Of a DNA stretch of 64,000 nt, positions 54,523 to 63,998 are shown piece after piece. Each line of letters starts with the position of its first letter. Position 1 is the first letter of the stretch. The position numbers were made by a program, and so were the translations under genes. This DNA comes from Planktotalea arctica (GTDB lineage: Bacteria > Pseudomonadota > Alphaproteobacteria > Rhodobacterales > Rhodobacteraceae): NCBI RefSeq assembly GCF_002105285.1, contig NZ_MUHR01000005.1, positions 310,001 to 374,000 on the forward strand. Direction: 5' to 3'. The notes beneath the pieces were generated by a model. That model ran no database searches and was not told the DNA's origin. It saw only the letters and a list, made by a program, of their open reading frames with translations.

Positions 54523-56271
54523 ATGCGCCAGAGACTGATTACAACAGGACTGGCGCTGCTTGCGCCCTTTGCTGTTTTTGCCCAAGACGCCGCAGATGCG
54601 GTGCAGCCTGAAACAACCATTTCGATCAATGCCAAAGCCTCTGGTCGTCCTGTTACTGCGCAAGACTGGATGGTCGTTGCTGCCAATCCGCTGGCCTCGC
54701 AAGCAGGTGCGAAGGTGTTGGAGCGCGGGGGCACAGCCGCTGATGCGATGATTGCGGTGCAGACGGTTCTGGGACTGGTGGAGCCGCAAAGCTCCGGCCT
54801 TGGTGGCGGTGCGTTTCTGGTTTGGTACGACGCCAAGAGCGGTGCGTTAACCACACTAGACGGGCGCGAAACAGCGCCAGCCGCAGTTACGCCGCGCCTG
54901 TTTCAGGACGAGAATGGCGAGACCTTGAAGTTCTTTGACGCCGTGGTCGGAGGGCGCTCTGTCGGGGTTCCGGGCACGCCTGCTTTGATGGAAAAGGCAC
55001 ATCAAAAATGGGGGAGCCAGAAATGGGATAGCCTGTTCGAGGATGGAATCGCGTTGGCGACGGAGGGCTTTTCAGTTTCCGCGCGCCTGGCGGGTATGAT
55101 CGAGCGGGATGCAGATCGTTTGGTGCGGTTTGGTGGCACGGCGGCGTATTTTTACCCCACCGGCATTCCTTTGAAAGAGGGCCAGACGCTGCGCAATCCT
55201 GAGTATGCTGCGACCCTGCGTGATCTGGCTGAGAATCGCACAGTGAATTTCTATGGTGGGCAAATCGCCCGCGACATTGTGCACGCGGTGCAAACTGCCA
55301 GTGGCAATCCGGGGGTATTGGCCATGCGGGATATGGCGAGTTATCAAGTGAAAGAACGTGCGCCGGTCTGTGCCAGTTACCGCGAGCATGAGGTTTGCGG
55401 TATGGGGCCGCCCTCGTCCGGGGCGCTGACGGTGGGGCAAATCCTTGGGATGTTGGATAAATATGATCTTGACGCGCTTGGCCCTGACAATGTGCAAAGC
55501 TGGCGTTTGATTGCAGATGCCTCGCGCCTCGCCTTTGCGGATCGCGGGCGTTACATGGCGGATAGTGATTTCGTGCCTGTGCCTGTGAAAGGGCTGATCG
55601 ATCCCGAATACCTTGCCTTGCGCGCAGAGGCGCTGGATGGTGGGCTTGCGCTGGAAAGCGTTATGGCTGGAATGCCTGCCTTTGATCATGCGATGATCTG
55701 GGCGGATGACGAGAGCCTTGAGTTGCCCTCTACCTCGCATATTTCCATCGTGGACAGCTATGGAAATGCGCTGAGCATGACCACGACAATCGAAAACGCC
55801 TTTGGCTCGCGACTGATGGTTAACGGATTTCTGCTCAATAACGAGCTGACCGATTTCTCGTTTCGCACCCATAAGGATGGCGTTCCCATTGCCAATGCGA
55901 TTGCGCCGGGCAAACGCCCGCGTTCTTCTATGGCACCGACGATCGTGCTTAAGGATGGTAAGCCTGTGCTGGTCGTAGGAAGCCCCGGCGGTAGCCGGAT
56001 CATCGGCTATGTCGCCAAGACGATCATTGCGCATCTGGATTGGGGTATGGACGCGCAGCAGGCGGTGTCACTTGCTCATGGTGTTAACCGTTTTGGCACG
56101 TTCGATCTGGAGGCAGGTAGCGCGATGGAGGCGCTTGCCCCCGATTTGGAGGCGCTGGGGTACAAAGTGAACATGCGTGATCTCAACTCCGGGCTGCATG
56201 TTATTGCGATTGGCGACAACCTGCAGGGCGGGGCTGATCCACGGCGCGAGGGGGTTGCGCTTGGGGAATGA
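54523..56271 (+). CDS. ggt: Gamma-glutamyltransferase
   Basis: A 582-residue secreted enzyme that cleaves gamma-glutamyl bonds such as those in glutathione. It has a signal peptide (LALLAPFAVFA), ANPLASQAGAKVLERGGTAADA, PQSSGLGGGAFLVWYD and DGRETAPAA. The autoprocessing nucleophile is Thr404 in LPSTSHISIVD, which would split the precursor into large and small subunits. GSPGGSRIIGY is also present. GGGAGAG precedes the ATG. It may share a transcript with the dehydrogenase 24 bases upstream. Confidence 0.94.
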   Translation: MRQRLITTGLALLAPFAVFAQDAADAVQPETTISINAKASGRPVTAQDWMVVAANPLASQAGAKVLERGGTAADAMIAVQTVLGLVEPQSSGLGGGAFLVWYDAKSGALTTLDGRETAPAAVTPRLFQDENGETLKFFDAVVGGRSVGVPGTPALMEKAHQKWGSQKWDSLFEDGIALATEGFSVSARLAGMIERDADRLVRFGGTAAYFYPTGIPLKEGQTLRNPEYAATLRDLAENRTVNFYGGQIARDIVHAVQTASGNPGVLAMRDMASYQVKERAPVCASYREHEVCGMGPPSSGALTVGQILGMLDKYDLDALGPDNVQSWRLIADASRLAFADRGRYMADSDFVPVPVKGLIDPEYLALRAEALDGGLALESVMAGMPAFDHAMIWADDESLELPSTSHISIVDSYGNALSMTTTIENAFGSRLMVNGFLLNNELTDFSFRTHKDGVPIANAIAPGKRPRSSMAPTIVLKDGKPVLVVGSPGGSRIIGYVAKTIIAHLDWGMDAQQAVSLAHGVNRFGTFDLEAGSAMEALAPDLEALGYKVNMRDLNSGLHVIAIGDNLQGGADPRREGVALGE

Positions 56272-56298
56272 GTTTATTGGCAAGATGAAGCGCGTGTG

Positions 56299-56946
56299 TC
56301 AGGGCCATTGATGGGGGAGGTGCCCTGCTTGCTGCGCGTCTTTTGTTGTGACCTTGTAAGACGCCATTTTGTGTGAGGAAAACCACTGTGACCTTGGCGG
56401 CGTGAGCAACCTTGCTTTGCTCATATGATGAAATCCCGAGGGGAGTGTTGGCACAAGATCGTCAGCGCGATTGATCAAAAGACAAAGCCCATCGTATTTG
56501 ACTGGCCCCTTGACCAACTTGGGGCGCGGAGCGGCAAAGCCGATGGCTGGCACGCCGTAGCTTTTGGACAAAATCTGTCCAGCAGCCGCGCCAAGCGAGT
56601 GGCCGATGATTTGCTGTGGCTTGATGTTCTGCTCGTCCAGCCAATCGTAAACGACTTTAGCGTAGGCCAGAAACCCTTGATGCCATGTCGTTCCCGACGC
56701 GCCTTTGGCGGTGCCACCGTCTTTCAAGCGCAACCGCTTATGACCAAGCCGAAGCGGGCGCAGGTTATATTTCAAATAGTCGCGCAGAGAATTGGACCCG
56801 GGCAAAAGCAAGATGTTACCCTCCATGATATGCGCCTGCACATCGGGATGAGTGCATGAAATAATACGTTTAGGCGATGTAATGCGCGCGATATCGTAAC
56901 TGGCCTCGGCCAAAGTGGCAGCATCGTTCACTGAAATGGAGGTCAT
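56299..56946 (-). CDS. Lipase (class 3)-like alpha/beta hydrolase
   Basis: A 215-residue protein with the nucleophile elbow GHSLGAAAG and the order of class 3 lipases: GTTWHQGFLAYAKVVYDWL before it and GFAAPRPKLV after it. A candidate aspartate is in NRADDLVPTLPSG and a histidine in SHKMASYKV. No signal peptide is seen, so action would be cytoplasmic. ATG 56946 has AAAGGG six bases upstream; the frame open to 57003 is not preferred. Substrate unknown. The convergent ggt ends 27 bases away. Confidence 0.8.
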   Translation of the reverse strand: MTSISVNDAATLAEASYDIARITSPKRIISCTHPDVQAHIMEGNILLLPGSNSLRDYLKYNLRPLRLGHKRLRLKDGGTAKGASGTTWHQGFLAYAKVVYDWLDEQNIKPQQIIGHSLGAAAGQILSKSYGVPAIGFAAPRPKLVKGPVKYDGLCLLINRADDLVPTLPSGFHHMSKARLLTPPRSQWFSSHKMASYKVTTKDAQQAGHLPHQWP

Positions 56947-57120
56947 AGGAAGCCCTTTATTCAAAATTATCATACTACCTGGCGTTGCTTTGATATCAAT
57001 CATCCACGTCGCAATGCGTCAAAGGTCGCAATTTTGCAGTTTTAAGTCGGCTGGACCCACCGCTCGGCGCGCGTATTTGGCACAAGTCATGCAACGATGG
57101 TCCTAGGGAGTCGCGGACTT

Positions 57121-59622
57121 ATGAAAACGGATGTCAAAGCACTGGTTATCGGCGGCGGTGCCGTTGGAACCTCGATTGCCTATCACTTGGCCAAAGCGGG
57201 CTGGGACGATGTTATGCTCTTGGAGCGTGATGAGTTGACCTCAGGCTCGACCTGGCATGCAGCGGGTCTGCTGCCGCTGTTCAACATGTCCTTCGCGACC
57301 ACGCATATTCACCAGTATTCGGTCGAATTCTACAAGCAGCTTGAGGCAGAGACGGGCCTCAACGCTGGCTTTGCGGTCGTTGGCAACTTGCGCATGGCGC
57401 AGACCAAGGAACGCATGGATGAATATATGGTCTATGCGACCACAGCAGAAACCTGCGGCGTGCCGTATGAGTTTCTCTCGCCCGACGAGATCAAGGCGCG
57501 CTGGCCGCTGATCAATACAGAGACGCTCGAAGGTGCATTGTATCATCAAACGGACGGCTACATTAACCCTGCGGATGTGACCATGGCGATGGCCAAAGGT
57601 GCGCGTCAACGCGGCGTTGAGATCGTGCGCCGTTTGCAAGCTGATGCGTTTGACTGGAACGGTACGCATTGGGATGTGACCTGCACCAAGATGATCGAAA
57701 AGGGCGGCAATCTGGTTCCGTCTGACGAGCAAGTTGTCATCACTGCTGAGCATGTTGTGACCGCTTCGGGCAATCATGCGCAACGCACGGCGAAGATGCT
57801 GGGCATTAAAATCCCTGCGATCCCCGTTGAGCATCAGTTCATCGTCACCGACGTTGACCCGGCGCTTCAGAAATGGCGCAAGGATGGCAACCCAGAGCAT
57901 CCCGTGATCCGCGATGCGGACGCACAAAGCTATGTGCGCGAGGAACGTGGCGGCTGGATTTTGGGTGTCTATGAGAAAGACGCGCCAGCGGTGTTTGAAT
58001 ATGGCGTTCCCGATAGCTTCCGCGCAGACTTGTTCCCGCTCGCGCTGGATCGCATCGAAGAGCAATACATGGCGATGATCCATCGGATACCGTCCTGCGA
58101 AGAAAGTGGTCTTAAAGACGACTTTAACGGTCCGATTTGCTATACGCCTGACGGCAACCCGCTTGTCGGCCCTGCGCCGGGTCTGCGCAACATGTGGCTG
58201 GCCGAGGGGTTTTCATTCGGGATCACAGCGGCTGGTGGCACCGGCTATTATCTCGCGCAGATGATGGTGAATGGTGAGGCCGAGATCGACATGGCCTCGC
58301 TTGATCCCAAACGCTACGGCACTTGGATGACGACCGAATATGCGGCGCGCAAGAATGAAGAGTGCTACGACCACGTCTATATCCTTCACCACCCAGATGA
58401 GGAGCGCCCCGCGTGTCGTCCGCTTCGCACTGCGCCTGCTTATGACCGCCAGAAAGCGCGTGGAGCGCAATTCGGGTTTGTGAACGGGTGGGAGCGTCCG
58501 AACTATTACGGGCCTCTTGATGCGCCGGAGACGTTTGACCACGATGCACGATCATTCCGCCGTGGCGGCTGGTGGAGCCATGCTGTCGACGAGGCGAAAG
58601 CGATCCGTGAAGGCGTAGGCCTTATTGATGCGACCGCCTTTACCAAACATGTGGTCAAAGGACCGGGCGCAACCGCGTTCCTTGATTGGTTCACCTGCAA
58701 CAAATTGCCCAAAGTGGGCCGCATCAACCTGACTTATGCGCTGACTGCGGCGGGAACGACGCGCACGGAATATACGATCGTGCGCAATGGCGAGAACGAT
58801 TATTATCTCGTGTCCGCAGGGGCTTGGACGGCCTATGATGCTGATTTCCTGCGCAAATGTGCTGAAGATAAAGCGCCTGAATTTGGCTATATCGAAATTC
58901 AGGATGTGACGACGCAGTGGGGCGTCTTTGCTATCGCAGGCCCGAAGTCACGCGATGTTTTGAATGCGGTGATCAAGGATGCTGATCCTGCGACTGCACT
59001 GAGCAATAAGCGTTTCCCATGGCTGTCCGCGCGCAAGATTGAGCTGGGCATGTGTCCTGTGAACGCAATCCGCGTGGCCTACACGGGCGAACTGGGTTGG
59101 GAGCTGCATCACCCGATGGAAATGCAGAACTACCTTTTCGATCTACTGGAAAAGGCAGGTGAGCCGCATGGCATGAAGCTTGTTGGCGCGCGTGCGCAAA
59201 ACTGGCTGCGTCAGGAAAAATCTTACCGCGCGTTTGGCAACGAGCTTGGCCGCGATGCGACCCCAGCAGAGGCGGACCTGCCGCGCTTTATTGATCTGTC
59301 GAAAGAGTTTCAGGGCAAGGCCGAGATGGAAGCGATTGGCGTGCGCTCCAAATGTGTGACGTTGCTGATCGACGGGCCAAGCGATGCGGACCCATGGGGC
59401 CGCGAGGCGCTTTATGACGGGGAAACCAAGATTGGGCGTCTGACGTCCGGCGGCTATTCCGTACATTTCGGTAGGTCGATCGGAATGGGATATGTGCGCC
59501 CTGACTTGGCGGTTGTTGGCCAGAAGCTGAAAGTGAAAATGCTGAACCAGCTTTGGGATTGTGAGATCGTCGAAGATAGCCCTTATGATCCCAAGAACGC
59601 AACGATCCGCATCGACGGGTGA
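57121..59622 (+). CDS. Dimethylglycine/sarcosine dehydrogenase-type FAD and GcvT protein
   Basis: An 833-residue two-part enzyme. Residues 1-370 are a DAO-type FAD domain with VIGGGAVGTSIAYHLAKAGW and SGSTWHAAGLLPLF, where the histidine fits covalent FAD. Residues about 430-833 are GcvT-like folate-binding domains (LIDATAFTKHVVKGPGA, YTGELGWELHHP, ending GQKLKVKMLN). It would demethylate dimethylglycine, sarcosine or a related N-methyl compound and load the carbon on tetrahydrofolate. The start at 57121 is preferred over ATG 57097. It is monocistronic with a perfect terminator. The exact methylamine substrate is open. Confidence 0.88.
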   Translation: MKTDVKALVIGGGAVGTSIAYHLAKAGWDDVMLLERDELTSGSTWHAAGLLPLFNMSFATTHIHQYSVEFYKQLEAETGLNAGFAVVGNLRMAQTKERMDEYMVYATTAETCGVPYEFLSPDEIKARWPLINTETLEGALYHQTDGYINPADVTMAMAKGARQRGVEIVRRLQADAFDWNGTHWDVTCTKMIEKGGNLVPSDEQVVITAEHVVTASGNHAQRTAKMLGIKIPAIPVEHQFIVTDVDPALQKWRKDGNPEHPVIRDADAQSYVREERGGWILGVYEKDAPAVFEYGVPDSFRADLFPLALDRIEEQYMAMIHRIPSCEESGLKDDFNGPICYTPDGNPLVGPAPGLRNMWLAEGFSFGITAAGGTGYYLAQMMVNGEAEIDMASLDPKRYGTWMTTEYAARKNEECYDHVYILHHPDEERPACRPLRTAPAYDRQKARGAQFGFVNGWERPNYYGPLDAPETFDHDARSFRRGGWWSHAVDEAKAIREGVGLIDATAFTKHVVKGPGATAFLDWFTCNKLPKVGRINLTYALTAAGTTRTEYTIVRNGENDYYLVSAGAWTAYDADFLRKCAEDKAPEFGYIEIQDVTTQWGVFAIAGPKSRDVLNAVIKDADPATALSNKRFPWLSARKIELGMCPVNAIRVAYTGELGWELHHPMEMQNYLFDLLEKAGEPHGMKLVGARAQNWLRQEKSYRAFGNELGRDATPAEADLPRFIDLSKEFQGKAEMEAIGVRSKCVTLLIDGPSDADPWGREALYDGETKIGRLTSGGYSVHFGRSIGMGYVRPDLAVVGQKLKVKMLNQLWDCEIVEDSPYDPKNATIRIDG

Positions 59623-59658
59623 TGAACCTTCTACGAGGTTTAACTATTGTAAAACCAG

Positions 59659-59690
59659 AGCACATCCTTCCTGGAAGGATGTGCTTTTTT
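59659..59690 (+). terminator. Rho-independent terminator of the dehydrogenase gene
   Basis: Perfect 11-bp stem AGCACATCCTT / AAGGATGTGCT with loop CCTGG and a T6 tail, 36 bases after the stop. Confidence 0.95.
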
Positions 59691-59746
59691 ACGATTTTCG
59701 CGCAAGGCTTTGCGGATTGCAGGATTAACCTTCGCCGCTGCGGTCA

Positions 59747-60514
59747 TTAGCGCACGGCGCGCGCGTTGAGCCAATTGCGAAACTGTCCGCGTCCACCATT
59801 AAAGCAGTTCAGATCAATTTCTTTCTCAACCCCGTCGAGCACGCCTGTCGCGGTATATTGCCAAAACCGCCAATCGCGTGTGCCATAGCGCTCCTCTACG
59901 TGGTTCGCGGTCGAGCGGAGCCATAGATCGCGCTTGAGGTGGGCGACATCGTTACGTTCCCAGAAATCCGGTGTGGTGTAGACAACCACGTTGGTGCGGT
60001 AATGCCGCTCGATAATCTGGATGAAGCGGTTCGCAACCCGGCGCACTTCGGCGGCGGGTGGGCGCAGCACACAAGTGGGAGAAAACGGGTTCCATTCCAG
60101 ATCGAGCACAGGGGGCATGCCGCCGCGCAGGCGCGGGACGTTCTTGATGAACAACTTGGCTTGTGTGTCCGGATCGGTGCAAAAATAATAGAAATGGTAA
60201 GCCCCCACAGGCATGCCTGCACGTTTTGCCGCGCGCCAGTTCCGCTGGAATTCAGGGTCGAGTAAATCACCGCCCTCAGTCGCTTTGAGCCAAGCAAATT
60301 TGATGTCTTGGCGTTTGATCCGGTTCCAATCCATATGGCCTTGAAAGCGTGCGGCATCAATGCCGTGAACTGGAAAGGAGGACGGACCGCGAGGGCCGAA
60401 ATCGACAGGATGGTTGTCCTTGAACGTAGAGCGCGCCAGCAAAAGCGAGGGCGCCGCGAGCAAGGGCAGGCTTGCAAAACTGCTCAAAGCGGTGCGGCGA
60501 CTGAACAAGCTCAT
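59747..60514 (-). CDS. Glycoside hydrolase family 25 lysozyme
   Basis: A 255-residue exported muramidase. It starts with a Tat-like signal (SRRTALSSFASLPLLAAPSL). The catalytic domain has VHGIDAARFQGHMDWNRI, FAWLKATEGGDLLDPEF, GAYHFYYF and PPVLDLEWNP, where the Asp/Glu pair is typical of GH25. The C-terminus has FWQYTATGVLDGVEKEIDLN. It would act on the cell's own or foreign peptidoglycan. The DUF938 methyltransferase gene ends six bases upstream, so a three-gene run with the aldo/keto reductase is likely. Confidence 0.92.
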   Translation of the reverse strand: MSLFSRRTALSSFASLPLLAAPSLLLARSTFKDNHPVDFGPRGPSSFPVHGIDAARFQGHMDWNRIKRQDIKFAWLKATEGGDLLDPEFQRNWRAAKRAGMPVGAYHFYYFCTDPDTQAKLFIKNVPRLRGGMPPVLDLEWNPFSPTCVLRPPAAEVRRVANRFIQIIERHYRTNVVVYTTPDFWERNDVAHLKRDLWLRSTANHVEERYGTRDWRFWQYTATGVLDGVEKEIDLNCFNGGRGQFRNWLNARAVR

Positions 60515-60520
60515 GGCGCG

Positions 60521-61174
60521 TTACTCCGGTTTGCAAAATACGAAGCTCAGATTGTTTGCAGGCATTTCAAGCACATGCGCCACGTCCAACCCCGCCTCAA
60601 CAGCCCAATCGATCACGTCGAAATCATCCTTGTAGCCGATGTTCGTATCTGTGCTCACAAGGCTTTCATGAAAGCGCGCATCGCCCTCAGACGTCAATTC
60701 ACCGCTGCGCATGAAAGGGCCATAGAGCATGAAAGTGCCGCCTGATTTAAGCGCCAGAGCGACCTCGCGGACAAGCGCCTGCGCCTCCGGGGCGCTTATC
60801 AGATGCAGTAGGTTCACCAACACGATCAGATCGAGGGGACCCGTAGTTTTGCTCCAACCCTCTTTAGCCGCGTCAAGTGGAACGGGGAGCGTGAGGTTCT
60901 CAAGCTGCGCTTCACTTACGTAAATTCCGATGGATCGTAGGCGTGCGGGGTCCACATCGGTGGGCACCCATGTCAGCCCCGGGCAGGCGCGCGCGAAGGC
61001 GAGCGCGTGCTGACCTGTGCCGCTGGCAAGCTCGAGCGCACGGCCACTGTGCGGCGCGACGTCGCGCAGAACGGTGCAAATCTGCGCTGTATTGCGCGCG
61101 GCAGAGGGGGCGAACAGGCGGCCATCCTCTAGCGTGTCGGCGATGTTTGCTGTGTCCGGCAAAGCGGGCCTCAT
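60521..61174 (-). CDS. DUF938 SAM-dependent methyltransferase-like protein
   Basis: A 217-residue protein of the DUF938 family with a methyltransferase fold. It has the motif RALELASGTGQHALAFA, WVPTDVDPARLRSI and LIVLVNLLHLIS. The N-terminal DGRLFAPSAARNTAQI is family-typical. Substrate unknown. ATG 61174 overlaps the aldo/keto reductase stop by four bases. Confidence 0.88.
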   Translation of the reverse strand: MRPALPDTANIADTLEDGRLFAPSAARNTAQICTVLRDVAPHSGRALELASGTGQHALAFARACPGLTWVPTDVDPARLRSIGIYVSEAQLENLTLPVPLDAAKEGWSKTTGPLDLIVLVNLLHLISAPEAQALVREVALALKSGGTFMLYGPFMRSGELTSEGDARFHESLVSTDTNIGYKDDFDVIDWAVEAGLDVAHVLEMPANNLSFVFCKPE

Positions 61175-62103
61175 GCGCGTTCTTCCCATCTATCGGTTGC
61201 CGGTGGTGGGGCAGGGCTGAGCGCTGAAATGCGCGCGTAGAGGGCGTTGTCCATGTCAAAGCGGATGGCGTCCAGTGAGGGCGTGAGCTGCGCGGCGGAG
61301 CGCGCCGAAAGAATCGGTGTCGGCGCTGCAATGTGGTGTGCGGCCCATGCGGCGGCGAGCGTGGCTGGATGCACGCCGATCTCTGCGCCAAGCGCGCTTA
61401 GCGCGGCGGCGGTCTCGTGCATGAAGGGCAGCGAATAGCGCTCGCCGTAGCGTGCGTCCGATTTGATGCGGCCTGCACCGCCTTGCGCATATTTGCCCGT
61501 AAGCAGACCACCGCCGAGGGGCGAGTAGGGCGCGCAGGTGATTCCTTGATCCATACACATGGGCAGCAACTCCACCTCTACCTGACGCTTGACGAGATTA
61601 TACATCGGCTGGATGATATCGATCCGCGTCGCGTTCTCCCGCGCGATCTGCACCGCCTCCATGACCTGCCATGCGGCGAAATTCGACACGCCGATGTAGC
61701 GAATTTTGCCAGCATTTTGTTGCTTCGACATCCATTCCAAAGCGCGCGGTAGATCAAGGCCGACGTGCATGTGCAGATAAAGGATGTCGACGTAGTCCAT
61801 GTCGAGCCGCGAAAGCGATGTGTCGAAATCCGCTTGCAGCCTTGCTGGATCGCCGTCACCATCGTAGGCCACTTTCGTGGCGATGATCAGGTGTTCGCGC
61901 ACAGGTTTTGCGAGTGCACCAAGCAGCCGTTCTGATGCGCCGTCGGTATAAAGATAAGCGGTGTCGAAATGGGTGATTCCGGCGCCATGCGCGGCTTCGA
62001 ACATCTGCGCGGCAGCGGTTTCATCCGCCTTGCCGCCGAACTGCATCGCGCCGAAGGCAAATTTGCTGAGAGGGGTGTGATTTGTGCTGGTGATATGGCT
62101 CAT
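61171..62103 (-). CDS. Aldo/keto reductase
   Basis: A 310-residue NADPH-dependent TIM-barrel oxidoreductase. The catalytic tetrad is visible: Asp and Tyr in HFDTAYLYTDGASE, Lys in LIIATKVAYDG and His in DILYLHMHVGLDL. IRYIGVSNFAAWQV and SPLGGGLLTGKYAQGG follow. The start is ATG 62103; the longer frame to 62202 is rejected. It is first in the run with DUF938 and GH25. Substrate unknown. Confidence 0.9.
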   Translation of the reverse strand: MSHITSTNHTPLSKFAFGAMQFGGKADETAAAQMFEAAHGAGITHFDTAYLYTDGASERLLGALAKPVREHLIIATKVAYDGDGDPARLQADFDTSLSRLDMDYVDILYLHMHVGLDLPRALEWMSKQQNAGKIRYIGVSNFAAWQVMEAVQIARENATRIDIIQPMYNLVKRQVEVELLPMCMDQGITCAPYSPLGGGLLTGKYAQGGAGRIKSDARYGERYSLPFMHETAAALSALGAEIGVHPATLAAAWAAHHIAAPTPILSARSAAQLTPSLDAIRFDMDNALYARISALSPAPPPATDRWEERA

Positions 62104-62248
62104 ACCGGCAAGAATGCCATGCGTGCTGTAGCTTGGAAAGGGGCTATGCACAGCCCCAAAGGGTTTGTTCAGCGTTGCGATCGTGCGGCAGAACAGTGGC
62201 ACCTTGCGGCGTAGGCCGAAGGCAGTGTGCGCCGCGTGAAATGTGGGG

Positions 62249-63463
62249 TTACGCGGGCAGTTTCAGACGTGCTGCCCCAAGGCGTGGATGAAGCTGGCCT
62301 GCAATACCCCATGCGATCATACAAGCGATGCCCGTCGCTGCGAATATCCCTGATATCGGAACCGCAAGCAAAACCAGCCATGCGATTCCCGGCGTCGCGA
62401 TGCCCGATACGTCGCGATAGGATGAATAGATCGCCGACATTTCCGTGCGCTCCGACGGTTTCACAGCCATCAGGAAAGGCAGGCCTGCGCAGATATCAAG
62501 CAGGATCAGAAATAGGCTCGCTGCGAACAAAAGCACTACGGCGAGCCAGGCGGGGATGACGCTCACGCTTGCGGCGGTGAACAAAACGGCGCATGCAACG
62601 AATCCCGTGCGCACAGAATATTTGATCGAGTGGGCCTGCATCCAGCGCAGCATGAACGGCGACAGGAACAGCGCTGCATTTGTCACGGACAAAAGTGCGC
62701 CGCCAAGCTGCTCACTCAGCCCGTTTTGCACTGCATAGATCGGCAGATAGACCACATAGGCCCACCATCCACATGAACGGATCACCGCAAAAAGCCAGCC
62801 TGCAATCAGGCGAGGCTGTTCGAAGAAGCGGCCGATGAATGCCAGCGGATTGGGCGGCGGTGTCTTGGCGCGCGTGATCAATTTGCCGTTGCCCATGCGC
62901 ATATAGGTGAACATTCCCAGCATGATGGCAGCCGAGATGGCCGAAACCACGAATGGTGCAGGTTGCCATAGGCCCCAAAGCACGACGCCAAGGAGCGGCC
63001 CGACCGTCCAGCCAAGTGCTGAGTAGAACATGCGCAGCGTTTCGCATTTGCCCAGTTCGACCCGCGCAATGTAATCTAGCACGTAGGCGTTGAAACATAC
63101 GAAGGTGGTGACCGTCGCCAGTGAATTCAGCGCCAGTGCGAGGATCATCATTTCGGGGGTTCCGAAACTGGCGCAGCCTGCGCCTATCATAAAGCCCGAA
63201 GCGCCGATCGCATACATCCACCTGCGTGCGATATAGCGGGTCATAAATGGGATCAGCAGCGCGATGCTCAGCGACAGGATGCCGATGGCGAAATAGACCG
63301 AGCTGATCAAGGCCGCATCGCCCAAAGCGTTGTACATGGCGATGGGAAAGACCGAAATCAGAATGCCCCGCGTGATCGCCTCGAAGGCCGCAAGCACCGC
63401 AAATCCGCGCACGGATGGCGCTGGAGCATGGCGGAGCCATTCGGGGATGCGGCGTTCAAACAT
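62249..63463 (-). CDS. MFS transporter
   Basis: A 404-residue permease with twelve hydrophobic segments arranged in two halves, and a loop between helices 6 and 7 around residues 195-215 (ITRAKTPPPNPLAFIGRFF). The N-terminus MFERRIPEWLRHAPAPSVRG is cytoplasmic. No substrate-defining motif is recognised. The gap to the aldo/keto reductase is 145 bases. Confidence 0.85.
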   Translation of the reverse strand: MFERRIPEWLRHAPAPSVRGFAVLAAFEAITRGILISVFPIAMYNALGDAALISSVYFAIGILSLSIALLIPFMTRYIARRWMYAIGASGFMIGAGCASFGTPEMMILALALNSLATVTTFVCFNAYVLDYIARVELGKCETLRMFYSALGWTVGPLLGVVLWGLWQPAPFVVSAISAAIMLGMFTYMRMGNGKLITRAKTPPPNPLAFIGRFFEQPRLIAGWLFAVIRSCGWWAYVVYLPIYAVQNGLSEQLGGALLSVTNAALFLSPFMLRWMQAHSIKYSVRTGFVACAVLFTAASVSVIPAWLAVVLLFAASLFLILLDICAGLPFLMAVKPSERTEMSAIYSSYRDVSGIATPGIAWLVLLAVPISGIFAATGIACMIAWGIAGQLHPRLGAARLKLPA

Positions 63464-63574
63464 AGTCTTTAGCTCGGGTTATTTGCCCCGAGCATCGGTG
63501 CTTTCACGTGGCCTTCTGTCCAAAGCGCGACAGTTGCGTGTGAAAACGACATTTTGTGGTGCGCAGGCTGCGCA

Positions 63575-63609
63575 CAAAAAAGGCCCCGTTCATGTTTGAA
63601 CGAGGCCTT
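63575..63609 (-). terminator. Rho-independent terminator of the BMP-type gene
   Basis: Stem AAGGCCCCGTTCA / TGAACGAGGCCTT (12 of 13 paired) with loop TGTT and an A-run on the plus strand that gives a T-tail on the minus strand. It lies 20 bases after the stop at 63629. Confidence 0.9.
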
Positions 63610-63628
63610 TCGTTTGTATTGATCCCGT

Positions 63629-63998
63629 TTAGTTGGGGATTTCGCCTGTCAGGCCTTCAACGTAGAAGGACATGCCCGCAAGTGTGCCGTCATCTGCTGT
63701 TTCGCCCTCGGCGAGCCAGACTGTGCCGTCCTGCTTGTTGATCGGGCCAGTAAAGGCGTGATAGCTGCCGTCGGCCAATGCGTCTTGCATCGCAAGCGCT
63801 TCGGCTTTTACGTCCGCAGGCACCGCATCGGAAATCTCGCCGATCGCGACCATGCCAGCGCCTATGCCGTCCCATGTGCTCGTGCTGGTCCATGTGCCAT
63901 CCATGACCGCTTGAACGCGGTCGATGTAATAGGGTGCCCAATCGTCGATGATCGAGGACACGCGCGGAAATGGACCGAACTCGGCCATGTCGGATGCT
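63629..63998 (-). CDS. BMP family ABC transporter substrate-binding protein (3' part only)
   Basis: About 123 C-terminal residues of a basic-membrane-protein type periplasmic binding protein of nucleoside or purine ABC importers. WAPYYIDRVQAVMDGTWTS, AFTGPINKQDGTVWLAEGE and the end MSFYVEGLTGEIPN are typical. The frame is open to the window edge, so the start lies outside. The window as given ends at base 63998 by my count. Confidence 0.87.
   Translation of the reverse strand, partial: ASDMAEFGPFPRVSSIIDDWAPYYIDRVQAVMDGTWTSTSTWDGIGAGMVAIGEISDAVPADVKAEALAMQDALADGSYHAFTGPINKQDGTVWLAEGETADDGTLAGMSFYVEGLTGEIPN

Noticed and set aside
1-63998. tRNA genes, CRISPR arrays, insertion sequences, prophage or a defence island
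   Set aside because: No T-loop-like motifs in cloverleaf context, no regularly spaced repeats, and no transposase, integrase, nuclease-toxin or phage structural genes were seen.
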